This document shows positions 62,843-64,000 of a DNA stretch of 64,000 nucleotides, in pieces. The position numbers and the translations under genes are program-made. The notes under the pieces are model-generated. The model saw only the letters and a list, made by a program, of their open reading frames with translations, did no database searches and was not told the origin of the DNA. How positions within the stretch are numbered: the first letter of the stretch is position 1; each line of letters begins with the position of its first letter. Origin of the DNA: Variovorax sp. PBL-E5 (GTDB taxonomy: Bacteria; Pseudomonadota; Gammaproteobacteria; Burkholderiales; Burkholderiaceae_C); the NCBI RefSeq assembly GCF_901827185.1, contig NZ_LR594671.1, positions 2,728,001 through 2,792,000 on the forward strand, given 5' to 3'.

Positions 62843-63516
62843 GCGGTTCTTTCGGTTTCGTTGATTCCGGCCGCGTTCATGGCATCCTGCGCCACGGGCT
62901 CGCTGTCCCAGCTGAGCCGCGGATCGAAGCTCAGCGAGGCCAGCATGGTCAGCACCACCACCGCGCCGAAGGCCGCGATGCCGACGCCCGCCGTGACCTC
63001 GGCGAAGCCCTGGATGCGCACCAGCCCCGCCAGCAGCGACACCACGAACACGTCGAGCATCGACCAGCGGCCGATGACCTCGAGGATGCGGTAGAGGGTC
63101 GCGCGCTCCTGCTGGCGCCAGTCGCTTCGCTGCTGGGCCATGATGGTCATCAGCGTCAGCGCGCTCAGCTTGAACAGCGGCACCAGGAAGCTCGCGACGA
63201 AGACGATGGCGGCCAGCCCGTAAGCGCCCGAGACCCAGAAGTAGATCACGCCGCTCAGGATGGTGTCGTACTGCGCGCCGAACAGGCTGCGGGTGATCAT
63301 CACCGGCAGCAGGTTGGCCGGCAGGTACATGACGGCGGCCGCGATCAGCAATGCCCAGGTGAACTGGATGCTGTGCGGCTTGCGGATGTGCAGACGCGTG
63401 CCGCAGCGCCCGCAGGCTGCGCCTTCGGCGGCGCCCTGCCACACGGTGCCGCAGTGGCGGCAGCTCATCAGCCCGAGCTGCACCGCCGTCGTGACATGCG
63501 TGGGGCCATCGCTCAT
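62839..63516 (-). CDS. pqiA: PqiA-family integral membrane protein (C-terminal half type)
   Basis: The 225-residue protein has a zinc-ribbon-like N-terminus (CRHCGTVW and CGRCGTRL, about 19-42) and four membrane helices, as one of the two repeats of E. coli PqiA. In this organism PqiA is split into two genes; this is the second. It probably works at the inner-membrane end of PqiB. The start at MSDGPTHV overlaps the stop of the other pqiA-type gene (ATGA). Confidence 0.9.
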   Translation of the reverse strand: MSDGPTHVTTAVQLGLMSCRHCGTVWQGAAEGAACGRCGTRLHIRKPHSIQFTWALLIAAAVMYLPANLLPVMITRSLFGAQYDTILSGVIYFWVSGAYGLAAIVFVASFLVPLFKLSALTLMTIMAQQRSDWRQQERATLYRILEVIGRWSMLDVFVVSLLAGLVRIQGFAEVTAGVGIAAFGAVVVLTMLASLSFDPRLSWDSEPVAQDAMNAAGINETERTA

Positions 63517-64000
63517 TCGCGCCGCTCCGTCTTCGGCCCGAAGGCCATTTCCCAGAACGTGCGCGGATCGAAGGACAGGATCGCGGTCAGCAGCACCGTG
63601 AGGCCCATGAAGGCCCAGAGCGCCGGACCCGGCAGGACCTTGGCCATGCTGCCCAGCTTGACGATTGCCACCAGCACGCCGAGCAGGAAGACCTCGATCA
63701 TTCCCCACGGACGCAGGGCCTGCAGCCCCTTCACCAGCAGGCCGAAGCCGGCCGGCCGGCGTTCCCGCGCCAGCGGCACCAGCAGGTAGAACAGGATGCA
63801 CAGCTGCAGCAGCGGAAAGAGGATGGTGGTGGCCAGCACCAGCAGCGCCACCAGCGACATGCCTTCGCTGCCGAGTGCCATCACGGCGCCGAGCAGCGTG
63901 GTCTGGCTGCTCAGGCCCTGCAGTTCGATCTCGACGATCGGGAACAGGTTGGCGATGGCGAACAGGATCAGGCTGGCGACCGTGAGCGGCAGCACGCGCG
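63513..64000 (-). CDS. pqiA: PqiA-family protein (N-terminal half type), 5' end outside window
   Basis: The visible 162 codons hold four hydrophobic helices with FAIANLFPIVEIELQGLSSQTTLLG (key parts) and WGMIEVFLLGVLVAIVKLG, the PqiA repeat. The expected Cys-rich zinc ribbon before the first helix lies beyond the window end; the open frame continues to the last base. It is the first visible gene of the pqiA-pqiA-pqiB-pqiC operon. Confidence 0.88.
   Translation of the reverse strand, partial: RVLPLTVASLILFAIANLFPIVEIELQGLSSQTTLLGAVMALGSEGMSLVALLVLATTILFPLLQLCILFYLLVPLARERRPAGFGLLVKGLQALRPWGMIEVFLLGVLVAIVKLGSMAKVLPGPALWAFMGLTVLLTAILSFDPRTFWEMAFGPKTERRE

Overview
The window looks like a chromosomal segment of a GC-rich betaproteobacterium, most probably Comamonadaceae and Variovorax-like. 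The evidence is the uniformly high GC, the dense ATGA/GTGA-coupled operons, the DUF2844-DUF3443 pair, the kup/tatD/holB/tmk/mltG layout and the many solvent- and xenobiotic-type oxidoreductases. The genus is my inference from gene content, not a database result. I see no rRNA, tRNA, CRISPR array, transposase, integrase or prophage gene. There are 61 protein-coding loci, two of them decaying genes and one a short relic; the first and last genes run off the window.

Region by region. 1-9 kb: the end of a heavy-metal-type sensor kinase, a DUF72 protein, a lipoprotein beta-glucosidase, PaiB, a TadA-hydrolase fusion, LD-carboxypeptidase and a cyclase-FHA protein. 9-17.5 kb: a molybdate-type TOBE relic with an AT-rich operator, the potassium transporter Kup, and a housekeeping run of ankyrin protein, TatD, PilZ protein, DNA polymerase III delta prime, thymidylate kinase, MltG and divergent YgfZ. 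17.5-21.3 kb: an AmpR-like regulator heading a three-gene operon (thioesterase-GNAT fusion and HSL-type hydrolase), divergent from a class A beta-lactamase. 21.3-30.2 kb: patatin phospholipase, Tex, a DUF2239-MATE pair behind a promoter that predicts a leaderless mRNA, a pepsin-like DUF3443 lipoprotein with DUF2844, and a DUF3299 protein.

30.2-39.2 kb: a tightly coupled six-gene redox operon comprising a diheme cytochrome c, GMC oxidoreductase, two unrecognised proteins, a Dyp peroxidase and a catalase-like haem protein that seems to lack the catalytic histidine. 39.3-44.5 kb: the locus I find most interesting. It encodes a GNAT joined in frame to a heme-oxygenase-like diiron oxidase (HDO), an MFS exporter, a MetZ/BesB-type PLP enzyme and a small membrane protein, with a divergent GlxA-type AraC regulator and three helically phased GCAAAT half-sites between them. 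It looks like a minimal unusual-amino-acid biosynthesis, export and resistance cluster. A (GT)6 tract lies exactly at the junction between the GNAT and HDO coding parts.

44.5-50 kb: three MFS drug exporters and a LysR regulator. 50-52 kb: two adjacent genes (serine hydrolase, AraC regulator) with frame disruptions and internal deletions. 52-60 kb: a divergent catabolic island. One arm has MmgE/PrpD, CaiB CoA-transferase, acyl-CoA dehydrogenase and a MaoC/HTD2-type hydratase; the other has a two-subunit Rieske oxygenase, an isochorismatase-fold protein without its usual catalytic residues and an SDR. 60-64 kb: Ogt and a pqiAABC intermembrane lipid-transport operon cut by the window end.
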